DNA of 64,000 nt from Demequina sp. NBRC 110051 (GTDB lineage Bacteria > Actinomycetota > Actinomycetes > Actinomycetales > Demequinaceae). The stretch lies in contig NZ_BBRH01000014.1 of the NCBI RefSeq assembly GCF_002090055.1, positions 95,132 to 159,131 of the forward strand. Reading direction: 5' to 3'. Under the pieces are notes generated by a model. The model worked only from the letters and a program-made list of their open reading frames with translations, was not told where the DNA came from and ran no database searches. The position numbers were made by a program, and so were the translations under genes. The first letter of the stretch is position 1. Each line of letters starts with the position of its first letter. This document shows positions 25,768-34,140 of the stretch, one piece after another.

Positions 25768-26744
25768 ATGTCCTCCTTGAGCCACGCGGCGACCTCGAGG
25801 GCCGCATAGGTCAGCACAATGTCTGCTCCCGCACGCACGATCGAGGTCACGGCCTCGAGGTGGGCGGCGCGCCGGTCGATCCAGCCGCGCTCGGCGGCCG
25901 CCTCGATCTGCGCGTACTCCCCCGACACGTGATAGGCGGCCACAGGGACGGCCGATGCCGCGGCGACGTCCGCGAGCACGTCCAGGTACGGCAGGGCTGG
26001 CTTGACCATGACAACGTCGGCGCCCTCGGCCTCGTCGAGCGTGGACTCCACGAGCCCCTCGCGACGGTTGGCGGGGTCCATTTGGTAGGCCTTGCGGTCG
26101 CCGACGAGCTCGGACTCGACCGCCTCGCGGAACGGGCCGTAGGCGGCGGAGGCGTACTTGGCGCTGTACGCGAGGATGCTGACCGAGGTGAAGCCCTCGG
26201 CGTCCAAGGCCGCCCGGATGACCGCGGTCTGGCCGTCCATCATCCCGCTGGGCGCCACGACGTCGGCCCCCGCGCGCGCCTGGGCGACGGCCATCGCGGC
26301 ATAAATCTCGTTCGTGGCGTCGTTGTCGACGGTGCCGTCGGCGGCCAGGACGCCGCAGTGGCCGTGGTCCGTGAACTCGTCGAGGCACAGGTCCGCCATC
26401 ACGACCAGGCGACCCCGAGAGGCCTTGGCCGCGCGCTCAATCGCGAGGTTGAGGATGCCGTCCGCCGCGCACGCGGCGGTCCCGGTCGCGTCGCGCACCT
26501 CGGGGATCGCGAACAGCATCACACCGCCGACGCCGGCCTCGGCGGCAGCGTCGATGACCGCGGGCAGCGCCTCAAGCGAGTGCTGCTGCACGCCCGGCAG
26601 CGACTCGATGTCGCGCGAGCCCTCGAGTCCCTCGCGCACGAACAGCGGCAGCACCAGCTGCGCGGGGTGCACGCGAGTCTCGCGTACCAGGCGGCGCATC
26701 GCCGGCGTGGTGCGCAGGCGCCGAGGGCGACGCGTGAGGCTCAC
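25764..26744 (-). CDS. hemB: Porphobilinogen synthase HemB
   Basis: 326 residues. Active-site lysines lie in AYSAKYASAAYGPFR and VMVKPALPYLD; the metal site region is DLCLDEFTDHGHCG, and GADVVAPSGMMDGQ is diagnostic. It condenses two 5-aminolevulinates. GTG start at 26744 in a GTGA overlap with hemD. Confidence 0.96.
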   Translation of the reverse strand: MSLTRRPRRLRTTPAMRRLVRETRVHPAQLVLPLFVREGLEGSRDIESLPGVQQHSLEALPAVIDAAAEAGVGGVMLFAIPEVRDATGTAACAADGILNLAIERAAKASRGRLVVMADLCLDEFTDHGHCGVLAADGTVDNDATNEIYAAMAVAQARAGADVVAPSGMMDGQTAVIRAALDAEGFTSVSILAYSAKYASAAYGPFREAVESELVGDRKAYQMDPANRREGLVESTLDEAEGADVVMVKPALPYLDVLADVAAASAVPVAAYHVSGEYAQIEAAAERGWIDRRAAHLEAVTSIVRAGADIVLTYAALEVAAWLKEDM

Positions 26745-27571
26745 TGGTGTGCCTCCTCGGTGACCTCGTTACCCGGCTCAGCCACGGCATCGGCCGTCTC
26801 AGAAGGCCCGGAAAGGGCTTCGGTGAGACCGGTGAGGATGCCGTCATAGGACGGCGCCTGGGAGGTGGCGGCGATCGTGAGGCCCGCACCGCGCGCGGCG
26901 GCGGCGGTCATGTCGCCGATCGCGATCAGCATGACGTCGGGCGAGATGTCTGGCACGGTCGCCGCGAGACGCTCGGCCACCGAGCCAGAGGTGAGCAGGA
27001 CGGCGTCGATGGTGCCGTCGGCGAGCATGTGGCGCACGTCGGGGTCGGGGCCGTCGCCGTCGACCGTGCGGTACGCCTCGACGACGTCGACGGTCCAGCC
27101 CTTGCGGGCCAGGCCGCGCTCAAGCACGGGCGACGCGAGATTACCCAGGGGCGCGAGAACCTTGCCCGTGCCCTCGGGGAACTCGGCGACCATGCCGCGC
27201 GCGTTCTGCTTGTCGGTGGGGACCAGGGTAATCTCGAGGCCGAGGTCGGCGCACACCGAGCGCGTCGCCTCGCCCACGGTCGTCACCTTGGCCTCGGGCT
27301 GGGCATTGCCGAGCGACGTGCCGCGCCTGCGCGCGATGCGATCCATCGCGAGGACCGCGTTGCGGCTCGTGACGGCCATCCAGTCGTAGTCGCCCGCGCA
27401 CCACGCCAACACAGCCTCCTCGAGCCGCTCAGGCTCGGACGACTCGGCGATCGCGATGAACTCGACCTCCTCGACGATGGCGCCGGCGGTGGCCAGGCGC
27501 TGCGCGAGGTGGCGGCGCTCGGCGGTCACGGGAACCAGCAGGCGCTTGCCCTCCAGAATCGACAGGTTCAC
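26741..27571 (-). CDS. hemD: Uroporphyrinogen-III synthase HemD
   Basis: 276 residues, two alternating lobes of the HemD fold (VPVTAERRHLAQRLATAGA; WMAVTSRNAVLAMDRI; VLLTSGSVAERLAATVP; AIGDMTAAAARGAGL). It ring-closes hydroxymethylbilane with inversion of ring D. Unlike NnaR it has no DNA-binding extension, only an acidic tail. The GTG at 27571 overlaps the hemC stop (GTGA). Confidence 0.9.
   Translation of the reverse strand: MNLSILEGKRLLVPVTAERRHLAQRLATAGAIVEEVEFIAIAESSEPERLEEAVLAWCAGDYDWMAVTSRNAVLAMDRIARRRGTSLGNAQPEAKVTTVGEATRSVCADLGLEITLVPTDKQNARGMVAEFPEGTGKVLAPLGNLASPVLERGLARKGWTVDVVEAYRTVDGDGPDPDVRHMLADGTIDAVLLTSGSVAERLAATVPDISPDVMLIAIGDMTAAAARGAGLTIAATSQAPSYDGILTGLTEALSGPSETADAVAEPGNEVTEEAHQ
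26782..26795 (-). repeat. Exact copy of dispersed 14-mer GGCCGATGCCGTGG
   Basis: In the poorly conserved acidic tail of hemD, read as Ala-Asp-Ala-Val. Confidence 0.85.
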
Positions 27572-28488
27572 TTGGTGCCTCCCATCAGGCGCGCGGCGCC
27601 ACGGCCGAGCAGGGTGTGTCCGGTGGAGCGTCCCAGCGCGGCGGCCTGTGCCACCGGGCCGGACGCGGTCTCGTTGAGGACGAGTGTGCCCGCGGTGTTC
27701 ACGACGCGGGCGTGCAGGGTCAGGCGGGGTCCGTCGACGGTCGCGTAGGCCGCGACGGGGGCCGCACAGCCCGCCTCGAGCACCTGGAGCACGGTGCGCT
27801 CCGCGGTGACGGCGGCACGCGTGGCGGGGTCGTCGAGCGAGCGCACAATGTCCGCCCACGCGGGATCGGCGTCGGGCTTGATCTCGATGCTGAGCGCGCC
27901 CTGGCCGGGAGCCGGGACCATGGAGTCCTCCGCGAAGAACTCGGTGACGTCATCGCTGCGACCGAGCCGCGCTAGCCCGGCTGCGGCGAGCACCACGGCG
28001 TCGAACCCGTCGTGAAGCTTGCCCAGTCGGGTATCGACGTTGCCGCGGATGCCCTCGACGGTGAGATCGGGACGCAGCGCGAGCACCTGAGCGGCGCGGC
28101 GCGGCGAGCCGGTCCCCACGCGGGCGCCTGCGGGAAGGTCGGCGAGCGCCTCGCCGCGCGTGCACAGGGCGTCGCGCACGTCCTCGCGGGGCGGGACGGC
28201 AGCGAGCTCGATGTCCTCTGGTTGCACCACGGGGATGTCCTTGAGCGAATGCACCAGCAGGTCGCATTCGTCCGCGAGCAGTGCGTCACGCAGGGCATTC
28301 ACGAACACGCCGGTCTGGCTCAGCCCCACCAGCGACGCGCGGTTCACGTCGCCCTCGGTCGTGATGTGGACGAGCTCGACCTCGACGTCAACGCCGCGTG
28401 CGGCGGCCGCGGCTTCAATGTCGCGCGCCACCATGCCCGACTGGGTCGTGGCGAGCTGGGAGGCCCGCGTCCCAAGGCGAAGCTTCAT
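27568..28488 (-). CDS. hemC: Hydroxymethylbilane synthase HemC
   Basis: 306 residues. LRLGTRASQLATTQSG at the start, LLVHSLKDIPVVQPEDI, VGTGSPRRAAQVLALRPDL and the dipyrromethane-cofactor cysteine in EAGCAAPVAAYA identify it. First gene of hemC-D-B-L; all joins are 4-base overlaps. The bases upstream (28489-28552) show no clear leaderless pattern. Confidence 0.96.
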   Translation of the reverse strand: MKLRLGTRASQLATTQSGMVARDIEAAAAARGVDVEVELVHITTEGDVNRASLVGLSQTGVFVNALRDALLADECDLLVHSLKDIPVVQPEDIELAAVPPREDVRDALCTRGEALADLPAGARVGTGSPRRAAQVLALRPDLTVEGIRGNVDTRLGKLHDGFDAVVLAAAGLARLGRSDDVTEFFAEDSMVPAPGQGALSIEIKPDADPAWADIVRSLDDPATRAAVTAERTVLQVLEAGCAAPVAAYATVDGPRLTLHARVVNTAGTLVLNETASGPVAQAAALGRSTGHTLLGRGAARLMGGTK

Positions 28489-28552
28489 GGGTTCAACTCT
28501 TTCACAGGTTCGTGGGGCCGATGCCGGCCGTGGGTTCCGTGGCTGCGTGCGG

Positions 28553-29230
28553 CTACGCGGTAGGCCGGCGCCGCGTCACCATCGCGAGCGCGGTAGCGGC
28601 GCCGCCGATGACGACCGCCCCCACCACCCACCACAGCCATGCGGGGTTGTCGGACTCGGCGTCGCCCGTGGCGCTCGGCGAGGGCGACGGGGAGGCCGAT
28701 GCCGACGGCGCCTCGGAGGCGGACTCCGTGGGCGAGTCCGTCGGGGACGGCACCGGTGCAGCGCTGGCTGCATCCGAGGGCTCGGCAGACGGGCTCGGGC
28801 TCGTGGTCCCTGCGTCTGTCGCGCCGTCCGGCGCGCCCTCGGTGGCCCCGTCGGGCACAAACGTGAAGTCGATGACACCCTCGATGGGGTGGCCGTCCTC
28901 GGCGACCACGCGCCACACGAGCTGCGCGTCGCCCGGCGCCAGGCCCGTTTCCACCGCCGCCGCGACCGTGTCCTCGGCCGGGAACGTGGGCTCGAGGGCA
29001 GTCGTGGTGCCCTCGGCGTCCACCAGGCTGAGCTCCGTGCCGATGTCGAGCAGGGTGCTCGTGAACTGCAGCGACACCTCGTCGAGAGTCGCCACGCTGT
29101 CGCCCTCTGCCGGCGTCGAGGACCGCAGATCCGTGTGCGCGTAGGCGGCCGTCGCGGGGACGAGCGCCGTGATGAGCGCCACCAGTGCGGCGAGGGCAAC
29201 AACAACGGACGGACGTGCGGTGGCGGGCAT
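28553..29230 (-). CDS. CopC-domain copper-binding membrane-anchored protein (YobA/YcnJ-like)
   Basis: 225 residues. A signal peptide ends ATAAYA, so the mature protein begins HTDLRSSTPAEGD; an N-terminal His is the copper ligand in CopC proteins. The CopC beta domain (VSLQFTSTLLDIG, LVWRVVAEDGHPIEGVIDFTF) is followed by a long Ser/Pro/Ala/Glu-rich linker (about 140-190) and a C-terminal membrane helix with an RRR stop. So the copper site faces outward on a flexible stalk. An alternative Met lies three codons upstream; 29230 is preferred for its promoter spacing. Confidence 0.88.
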   Translation of the reverse strand: MPATARPSVVVALAALVALITALVPATAAYAHTDLRSSTPAEGDSVATLDEVSLQFTSTLLDIGTELSLVDAEGTTTALEPTFPAEDTVAAAVETGLAPGDAQLVWRVVAEDGHPIEGVIDFTFVPDGATEGAPDGATDAGTTSPSPSAEPSDAASAAPVPSPTDSPTESASEAPSASASPSPSPSATGDAESDNPAWLWWVVGAVVIGGAATALAMVTRRRPTA

Positions 29231-29237
29231 GGTCGCC

Positions 29238-29243
29238 ATTGTC
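29238..29243 (-). promoter_or_regulatory. Candidate leaderless -10 (GACAAT) of the CopC gene
   Basis: GACAAT is seven bases before the ATG at 29230 and departs from TAnnnT only at the first position. Confidence 0.35.
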
Positions 29244-29346
29244 CCACGCGCACTCGCCGCCCCTTCACGGTCCAGACACCCAAGATTCACCCGTGTTTTG
29301 CCTGGACTTCGCCCGGTCGGTGCCCCGCCGTGGCCACCATGGACAC

Positions 29347-30504
29347 GTGAGAGTCGCGCTGGTCGCCGAGTCGTTCCTGCCGCACGCGAATGGGGTCACC
29401 CACTCGCTGATGCGGGTCATCGAGCACCTCACCCAGCAAGGTCACGAGGCGATCGTCATCACGCCCGATCCTCGCGGGGGCCACGGCCCGGTGCGCTACG
29501 GCGTCGCGCCCGTGGTGCGGCTGCCCTCCGTCGGATGGCCCGGCTATCCCGAGGTGCGGGTGTCGGTGGCGACGGTGGGGAGGGTGACACGCATCCTCGA
29601 GGACTTCACCCCGGACGTGGTCCACCTCGCCTCTCCCCTCATGCTGGGCTGGACCGCCGTCCGCGCGGCCGCCGCCCTGAACCTGCCGACCGTCGCGATC
29701 TATCAGACAGAGGTGCCCAGCTACGCCGCCCGCTACCACGCACCATGGGGCGAACAGCTGCTGTGGAACAGGGTGCGCGACCTGCATTCGCTGGCCGACG
29801 TCACGCTGGTGCCATCGACCCACGCGCATGACCAACTCGCCCACCACGGCGTCCCCCGTCTTAGCCGCTGGGGTCGCGGCGTCGATACCCGCCGCTTCGA
29901 TCCGCGACGGCGCGACCACGATCTGCGGGCCCGGTGGGCTCCCGCTGGCGAGGCGATCGTGGGTTATGTGGGCAGGCTCGCGCCGGAAAAGCGCGTGGAG
30001 CACCTCGCGCTGCTCGCCCGGCTGCGCGGCGCACGCCTGGTGATCGTGGGCGACGGACCCAGCCGCGGCGAACTCGAGCAGGCACTTCCCGACGCAGTCT
30101 TCACAGGCTTCCTGGGCGGCGACGCGCTCGCCACCGCGATGGCCTCCTTCGACACGTTCGTGCACTGCGGCGACCTCGAGACCTTCTGCCAGACCATCCA
30201 AGAGGCGCACGCCTCGGGCGTGCCTGTGGTCGCGCCCCGCCGCGGCGGCCCCGTCGATTTGGTCGAGGAAGGCGTGACGGGCTACCTGTACGACCCCGAT
30301 CGCCCCGAGGAGTTCTTTGCTCGCGTGCAGTCCGTGGTGGACGACGCCGAATGGCGCGACCGAGCGGGAGCCCACGCGCGCGACGCCGTCCGCGACAGGA
30401 CATGGGACCGCATCTGCGATCAGCTCATGGGGTATTACGAGGAAGCCATCGACACCCGCCGCGGCGCGCCCGGGCACGGCATGGCTCTGGGGGCGAGCGC
30501 GTGA
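29347..30504 (+). CDS. GT4-family glycosyltransferase (mannosyltransferase-like)
   Basis: 385 residues with the GT-B two-domain plan. The N-terminal acceptor domain has VALVAESFLPHANGVTHSL and HLASPLMLGW. The C-terminal nucleotide-sugar domain has VGYVGRLAPEKRVEHL, VIVGDGPSR and the EX7E-like ETFCQTIQEAHASGVPVVAP. It resembles MgtA-type GDP-mannose-dependent transferases that extend mannosylated glycolipids. The donor is inferred. The GTG at 29347 is the first plausible start. It is the first gene of a three-gene unit. Confidence 0.87.
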   Translation: MRVALVAESFLPHANGVTHSLMRVIEHLTQQGHEAIVITPDPRGGHGPVRYGVAPVVRLPSVGWPGYPEVRVSVATVGRVTRILEDFTPDVVHLASPLMLGWTAVRAAAALNLPTVAIYQTEVPSYAARYHAPWGEQLLWNRVRDLHSLADVTLVPSTHAHDQLAHHGVPRLSRWGRGVDTRRFDPRRRDHDLRARWAPAGEAIVGYVGRLAPEKRVEHLALLARLRGARLVIVGDGPSRGELEQALPDAVFTGFLGGDALATAMASFDTFVHCGDLETFCQTIQEAHASGVPVVAPRRGGPVDLVEEGVTGYLYDPDRPEEFFARVQSVVDDAEWRDRAGAHARDAVRDRTWDRICDQLMGYYEEAIDTRRGAPGHGMALGASA

Positions 30505-31646
30505 GGATCGCGCACGTCGCGAACTTCTATGGTCCGCGTTCGGGAGGCCTGCGCACCGCCATGCATGCGCTCGGCGCCGGCTTCCTCACACGCGGTCACG
30601 ACGTCCTACTAGTGGTGCCCGGCGAGCGCGATGCGCGCGAGGACACCCCGCGAGGCACCCGGGTCACCATCGCCTCTCCCGTGGTGCCGCGCACGGGCGG
30701 CTACCGAGCCATCGTCCGTCCCGCGGCCGTGCGCGCCGCGCTGACCCGCTTCGTTCCCGATGTCATCGAGGTCTCCGACCGCACCACCCTCAGATGGGTG
30801 GGCCCGTGGGGCTCCGAGCGCTCGATACCCACGACTTTTTTCGCACATGAGCGGTCCGACGGCGTGCTGCGTGCCAACCTCTCGCCCTCGCTTGCGAGCG
30901 CGCGGTGGCTGCGCCGGGCAGTGGACGCCCACAATGCCGCCACGCACCGCAGCTTTGATGCCGTGGTGTGCACCACGGACTACGCCGCGGCGGAGTTCAC
31001 CCGGCTGGGCCTCACGACGACGACCGTGCCGCTGGGCGTGGACCTGTCCCGTTTTCATCCGTCGCGCCGGGACCCGGCCATGCGCGCCCTCCTCGCTGCC
31101 GACGACGAGGCCCTGCTCGTGCTCGCCTCGCGCCTGTCGCCCGAGAAGCGCCCCGACCTCGCAATCGACGCCGTTCGCCACCTCACCGACGCAGGTGTGA
31201 GGGTGCGGCTCGTCAGTGCTGGCGCGGGAGTGCAGGAGGCCGCTTTGCACGTGCGCGCCGCCGGGCTTCCGGTGGACTTCCTGGGCTTTGTCGACAACAC
31301 CGAACGCTTCGCGGCTCTCCTAGCGACGGCCGATGCCGTGGTCGCCCCGGGGCCCATCGAGACTTTTGGCTTGGCCGCCTTGGAGGCGCTCGCGTCCGGC
31401 ACTGCGGTGGTCGCCCACGCCGAGTCGGCCCTGCCCGAGGTGATTGGCGGCGCCGGCATCGCTGCGCGCGGCACGCCCGGAGACATCGCCGCGGCCGTGC
31501 GAGCGGTGCTCGCGCGCGAGCCGGACGCACGACGTGCGGCGGCGCGGGCGCGCGCCGAGGAGTTTCCGTGGAGCCGCACGGTGGAACAGATGGAGGCACT
31601 GCACGAGGCCCAGCTCGCGGGGGTACGTGTTGCGGAGACGGCATGA
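30501..31646 (+). CDS. GT4-family glycosyltransferase
   Basis: 381 residues, GT-B fold. The N-terminal GGLRTAMHALGAGFLTRGHDV and C-terminal VLASRLSPEKRPDLAIDAV and ETFGLAALEALASGTAVVAH (EX7E motif) are clear. It overlaps the first glycosyltransferase by GTGA and the SGNH gene by ATGA. The pair could act in sequence on one glycolipid or cell-wall glycan. Confidence 0.87.
   Translation: MRIAHVANFYGPRSGGLRTAMHALGAGFLTRGHDVLLVVPGERDAREDTPRGTRVTIASPVVPRTGGYRAIVRPAAVRAALTRFVPDVIEVSDRTTLRWVGPWGSERSIPTTFFAHERSDGVLRANLSPSLASARWLRRAVDAHNAATHRSFDAVVCTTDYAAAEFTRLGLTTTTVPLGVDLSRFHPSRRDPAMRALLAADDEALLVLASRLSPEKRPDLAIDAVRHLTDAGVRVRLVSAGAGVQEAALHVRAAGLPVDFLGFVDNTERFAALLATADAVVAPGPIETFGLAALEALASGTAVVAHAESALPEVIGGAGIAARGTPGDIAAAVRAVLAREPDARRAAARARAEEFPWSRTVEQMEALHEAQLAGVRVAETA
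31328..31341 (+). repeat. Exact copy of dispersed 14-mer GGCCGATGCCGTGG
   Basis: Within the second glycosyltransferase, in frame as Ala-Asp-Ala-Val just before the ETFG motif. Confidence 0.85.
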
Positions 31647-32497
31647 GTGGCCCGCGGGTCGTCGCGATGGGCGATTCGATCACCCTGGGTGTGGGCGACG
31701 GTCTCGAGGAGGCTTGGGGACGGGTCGGCTGGGCGTCTCACGTCGCCCATGCGACGGGAGCCACGGCCTTTCTCAATCTCGCCGCGAACGGTGTACGGGC
31801 GCGGGACCTTGCGACCCAGCTGCCTGACGCGCTCGCGGCGCGCCCCGATGTGGTGCTGTGCACCGTGGGCGGCAACGACGCGCTGAGGGGGGACTTCAAT
31901 GCGACCGAGGTCGAGCGCTACACGCGGGAGACGCTCACGGCCCTCACCCATGACGGACGTACGGTGATACTCGCCACCATCGACCGCATCGGCCTGTTCG
32001 ATTTGCTCCCGCGCGCCATCGCCGACGTGATGGCCCGCCGCGCCCATGCGGTCAACAGCGCCCTCAGCGCCGCGGCCGCTCCCACCGGCGCAGTGGTGCT
32101 CGATGGCGCGGTGATCTTTGCCGCGGCTGGGTCGAGCGCCTGGCACATCGACCGCATTCACCCGTCACAGCGCGGCCACCGCGCACTCGCCGCCGCCGCT
32201 GTCGGGACGCTCGCGCCCCGGTGGCCTCAGCTCGCCGCCATCTCCCCCGCCGCCGCCACGCCGGCGCTGCACGCGCGGCTGTGGTGGCTCACGCGCCGCG
32301 GGATCCCCTGGGCCGCACGGCGCAGCCGCGACCTCTTGCCCCAAGTCGTAGGAGTCGTCGCGAGCGAGCTGCGAGCCACCCAGGCTCGGGTGGGCGACAA
32401 GCCCACCACGGCATCGGCCATCGCCAGTGAGGCACACACACCAACGGCGGGGCGACCCGAGGGTCGCCCCGCCGTCCGCGGGTCATCGTTGACCTAG
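31643..32497 (+). CDS. SGNH/GDSL-type hydrolase
   Basis: 284 residues. Block I is MGDSITLGVGDGLEE with the nucleophile Ser, block III TVGGNDALRGDF, and block V WHIDRIHPSQRGH with the Asp/His pair. No signal peptide, so an intracellular acyl- or acetylesterase is likely. It is translationally coupled to the two glycosyltransferases, which suggests deacylation of the same glycan or lipid. The last 20 codons (Gly/Arg/Pro-rich) are made by a transcription terminator for the opposite gene. Confidence 0.87.
   Translation: MSGPRVVAMGDSITLGVGDGLEEAWGRVGWASHVAHATGATAFLNLAANGVRARDLATQLPDALAARPDVVLCTVGGNDALRGDFNATEVERYTRETLTALTHDGRTVILATIDRIGLFDLLPRAIADVMARRAHAVNSALSAAAAPTGAVVLDGAVIFAAAGSSAWHIDRIHPSQRGHRALAAAAVGTLAPRWPQLAAISPAAATPALHARLWWLTRRGIPWAARRSRDLLPQVVGVVASELRATQARVGDKPTTASAIASEAHTPTAGRPEGRPAVRGSSLT
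32406..32419 (-). repeat. Exact copy of dispersed 14-mer GGCCGATGCCGTGG
   Basis: In the low-complexity C-terminal part of the SGNH gene, read there as Thr-Ala-Ser-Ala, 26 bases from the terminator stem. Confidence 0.85.
32445..32474. terminator. Strong stem-loop shared by SGNH gene and doxX-1
   Basis: The arms CGGCGGGGCGACCC and GGGTCGCCCCGCCG (32445-32458, 32461-32474) form a 13-14-bp perfect stem. It is 20 bases past the doxX-1 stop on the minus strand and inside the coding end of the SGNH gene on the plus strand. Confidence 0.75.
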
Positions 32498-33081
32498 ATG
32501 AGCCAACGGTTCTTCTTCACGATGTCGAGGCGCTTCCACCACGATCCGAGGCCGATGGCCTGGTAGCGGACCTCGAGGAGGACGGCAGCCCACACGGCGA
32601 CGATCATGATGATGTGGTCGTCCAGGAACGGGTTCGTCGACAGCGGGATCTGCGTGGTGTACATCATGAGCAGCATCGCGGAAGCGGAGATCGCGCCGAT
32701 GCGGGTACCGATGCCGAGCATGAGCGCAAGACCCACACCCAGCAGTCCCAGCATGAAGGGGATATCCGTCCAGGCCTGGCCGCCGAGGTTCACGTAGAAG
32801 TCGTTGAACGGGCTCTGCGAGTTGCCGCCGTAGACCAGGTAGCCCTCGGTGATGCGCGAGCCGCTGATCCACGCGCTGTCGCAGAACGCGTCGATGGTGA
32901 ACGAGCCGTCCTCGGCCGTGGTGCGGCACGTCGAGAAGCCCAGGCCGAAGGTCTTGTCGAGGAAGGCCCACAGGAAGTAGAAGCCGATCACGATGCGGGT
33001 GGTCGACAGAAGGACCCAACCGGCCTTCGAGCCGACCGGGCCGGCGACGGCGGTCTCGGCGGGGACTGTTGCAGTGGACAT
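32494..33081 (-). CDS. DoxX family membrane protein, paralogue 1
   Basis: 195 residues with about four membrane helices. Key segments are TRIVIGFYFLWAFLDKTFGLGF, PFMLGLLGVGLALMLGIGTR and DDHIIMIVAVWAAVLLEVRYQAIG. It matches DoxX/DoxD-type proteins whose roles include thiosulfate or redox-linked membrane functions in other organisms; here the function is unknown. An extracytoplasmic loop (about 50-100) has two Cys (STCRTT, AFCDSAW), shared by paralogue 2. ATG 33081 has AAGGAGAG upstream. Its TAG is in a CTAG shared with the SGNH stop. Confidence 0.85.
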   Translation of the reverse strand: MSTATVPAETAVAGPVGSKAGWVLLSTTRIVIGFYFLWAFLDKTFGLGFSTCRTTAEDGSFTIDAFCDSAWISGSRITEGYLVYGGNSQSPFNDFYVNLGGQAWTDIPFMLGLLGVGLALMLGIGTRIGAISASAMLLMMYTTQIPLSTNPFLDDHIIMIVAVWAAVLLEVRYQAIGLGSWWKRLDIVKKNRWLI

Positions 33082-33118
33082 GGCGTGCTCTCCTTGTGCG
33101 CGTAATGGTCCGTAACTG

Positions 33119-33147
33119 GTGAGGCTTCCTTGTGGGATTTGCCTCAC
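33119..33147 (-). ncRNA. 5'-terminal stem-loop in the doxX-1 leader
   Basis: On the minus strand GTGAGGC, 15 bases, GCCTCAC. The 5' arm falls at the predicted transcription start. The same structure, with a shorter loop and a U-G pair, precedes doxX-2, so it looks like a conserved mRNA leader element and not chance. Confidence 0.5.
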
Positions 33148-33151
33148 TGCA

Positions 33152-33157
33152 AACCTA
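33152..33157 (-). promoter_or_regulatory. Candidate -10 element (TAGGTT) of doxX-1
   Basis: TAGGTT is followed after three bases by AGTGAGGC, the same order as before doxX-2. Confidence 0.45.
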
Positions 33158-33337
33158 TCCGCGCCCAGGGTGCCCATCGCAACAAAATCCCAGGTTAAGT
33201 GCCGAATTGAAGGGTTTTCCATAACGCCGCGCCAGGGCGCGAAACCGGGACTTTGTTCTTAGTTTTTCGGGTATTTTTCGCCGGAAGCCGGGCCCTTCGA
33301 GGCGTTCGCGCTACGGGACTTTGGGCCCACCCACGAC

Positions 33338-33371
33338 AACGGCGGGACGGCCCGAAGGCCGCCCCGCCGTT
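33338..33371 (-). terminator. Stem-loop after doxX-2
   Basis: A 15-bp stem with one A-C mismatch (AACGGCGGG and CCCGCCGTT outermost, CGAA loop) lies 19 bases beyond the doxX-2 stop. It resembles the doxX-1 terminator in sequence and position, so the terminator was probably duplicated with the gene. Confidence 0.7.
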
Positions 33372-33389
33372 CGCGAATGAGGAGAAGCG

Positions 33390-33971
33390 CTAGACGAGCC
33401 AGCGCTGCTGCTGGACCACGTCGAGCCGCTTCCACCATTCGCCGAGCCCGATGGCCTGGTAGCGGACCTCGAGGAGGACGGCTGCGGTGATGGCGACGAT
33501 CATGATGATGTGGTCGTCGACGAAGGGGTTGGTCGTGTTGCCGCCCTCGCCGGGCCACGAGTGCGAGATCCACATCATGGCCAGCATGAGGATCGCGGAC
33601 ACCATGCCCACGCGCGTGCCGATGCCCAGCATGAGGGCGAGGCCGATGCCGCACAGGCCAATCATGAACGGCCAGTCGGTCCAGGCCTGGGTCCCGAGAT
33701 CGGCGAAGAAGTCGGCAAAGGGGCCCGAGGACGAACCCAGGTAGCCCTCGGTGATGCGCGCTCCGCTGAGCCACGCCCGGTCACACATGACCTCGACCGA
33801 ACCGTCCTCCTGACGGCAGGTGGAGAACCCGAGCCCGAAGAGCTTGTCGATGAAGGCCCAGAAGAAGTAGAAGCCGATCACGATACGAGTGATCGACAGG
33901 AAGATCCAGCCGGTGCGGGATCCGACGGGGCCCGGCGCCGCGGCGTCGGTGGGGACGGGGGCTGTGGACAT
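33390..33971 (-). CDS. DoxX family membrane protein, paralogue 2
   Basis: 193 residues and closely similar to paralogue 1 over the whole length (TRIVIGFYFFWAFIDKLFGLGF; LALMLGIGTRVG; DDHIIMIVAITAAVLLEVRYQAIG; ending QQQRWLV versus KKNRWLI). The loop cysteines are kept. ATG 33971 has AGGAGGGAT upstream. The pair is a tandem duplication that includes leader, coding region and terminator. Confidence 0.85.
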   Translation of the reverse strand: MSTAPVPTDAAAPGPVGSRTGWIFLSITRIVIGFYFFWAFIDKLFGLGFSTCRQEDGSVEVMCDRAWLSGARITEGYLGSSSGPFADFFADLGTQAWTDWPFMIGLCGIGLALMLGIGTRVGMVSAILMLAMMWISHSWPGEGGNTTNPFVDDHIIMIVAITAAVLLEVRYQAIGLGEWWKRLDVVQQQRWLV

Positions 33972-34006
33972 GGCGATCCCTCCTGATGCGCTTGCAGTCC
34001 TGAACG

Positions 34007-34029
34007 GCGAGGCATCCGAGGCGCCTCAC
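34007..34029 (-). ncRNA. 5'-terminal stem-loop in the doxX-2 leader
   Basis: On the minus strand GTGAGGC, nine bases, GCCTCGC; it pairs fully when one U-G pair is allowed. It starts about where the transcript should begin and mirrors the doxX-1 leader. Confidence 0.45.
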
Positions 34030-34034
34030 TACTC

Positions 34035-34040
34035 AAAGTA
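34035..34040 (-). promoter_or_regulatory. Candidate -10 element (TACTTT) of doxX-2
   Basis: TACTTT is followed after four bases by AGTGAGGC, matching the doxX-1 promoter layout. Confidence 0.45.
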
Positions 34041-34140
34041 GCGCTCACACGCCTCCGGCGCGCGGTGAAACCGCAGGTCTTTGCCGAGTTGTCACATGCG
34101 CCACAGTCGTTACGCCGCGGCGCTGTGCATGCGTCAACTC

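Larger units (their letters stand above)
33082..33389. other. 308-base region between the doxX paralogues
   Basis: No gene seen. It holds the doxX-1 promoter and leader stem-loop, an AT-richer patch at about 33252-33282, and the doxX-2 terminator. Confidence 0.7.

Noticed and set aside
24469..26388. 639-codon reading of hemL
   Set aside because: The added part overlaps hemB; the GTGA junction at 25767 gives the family length.
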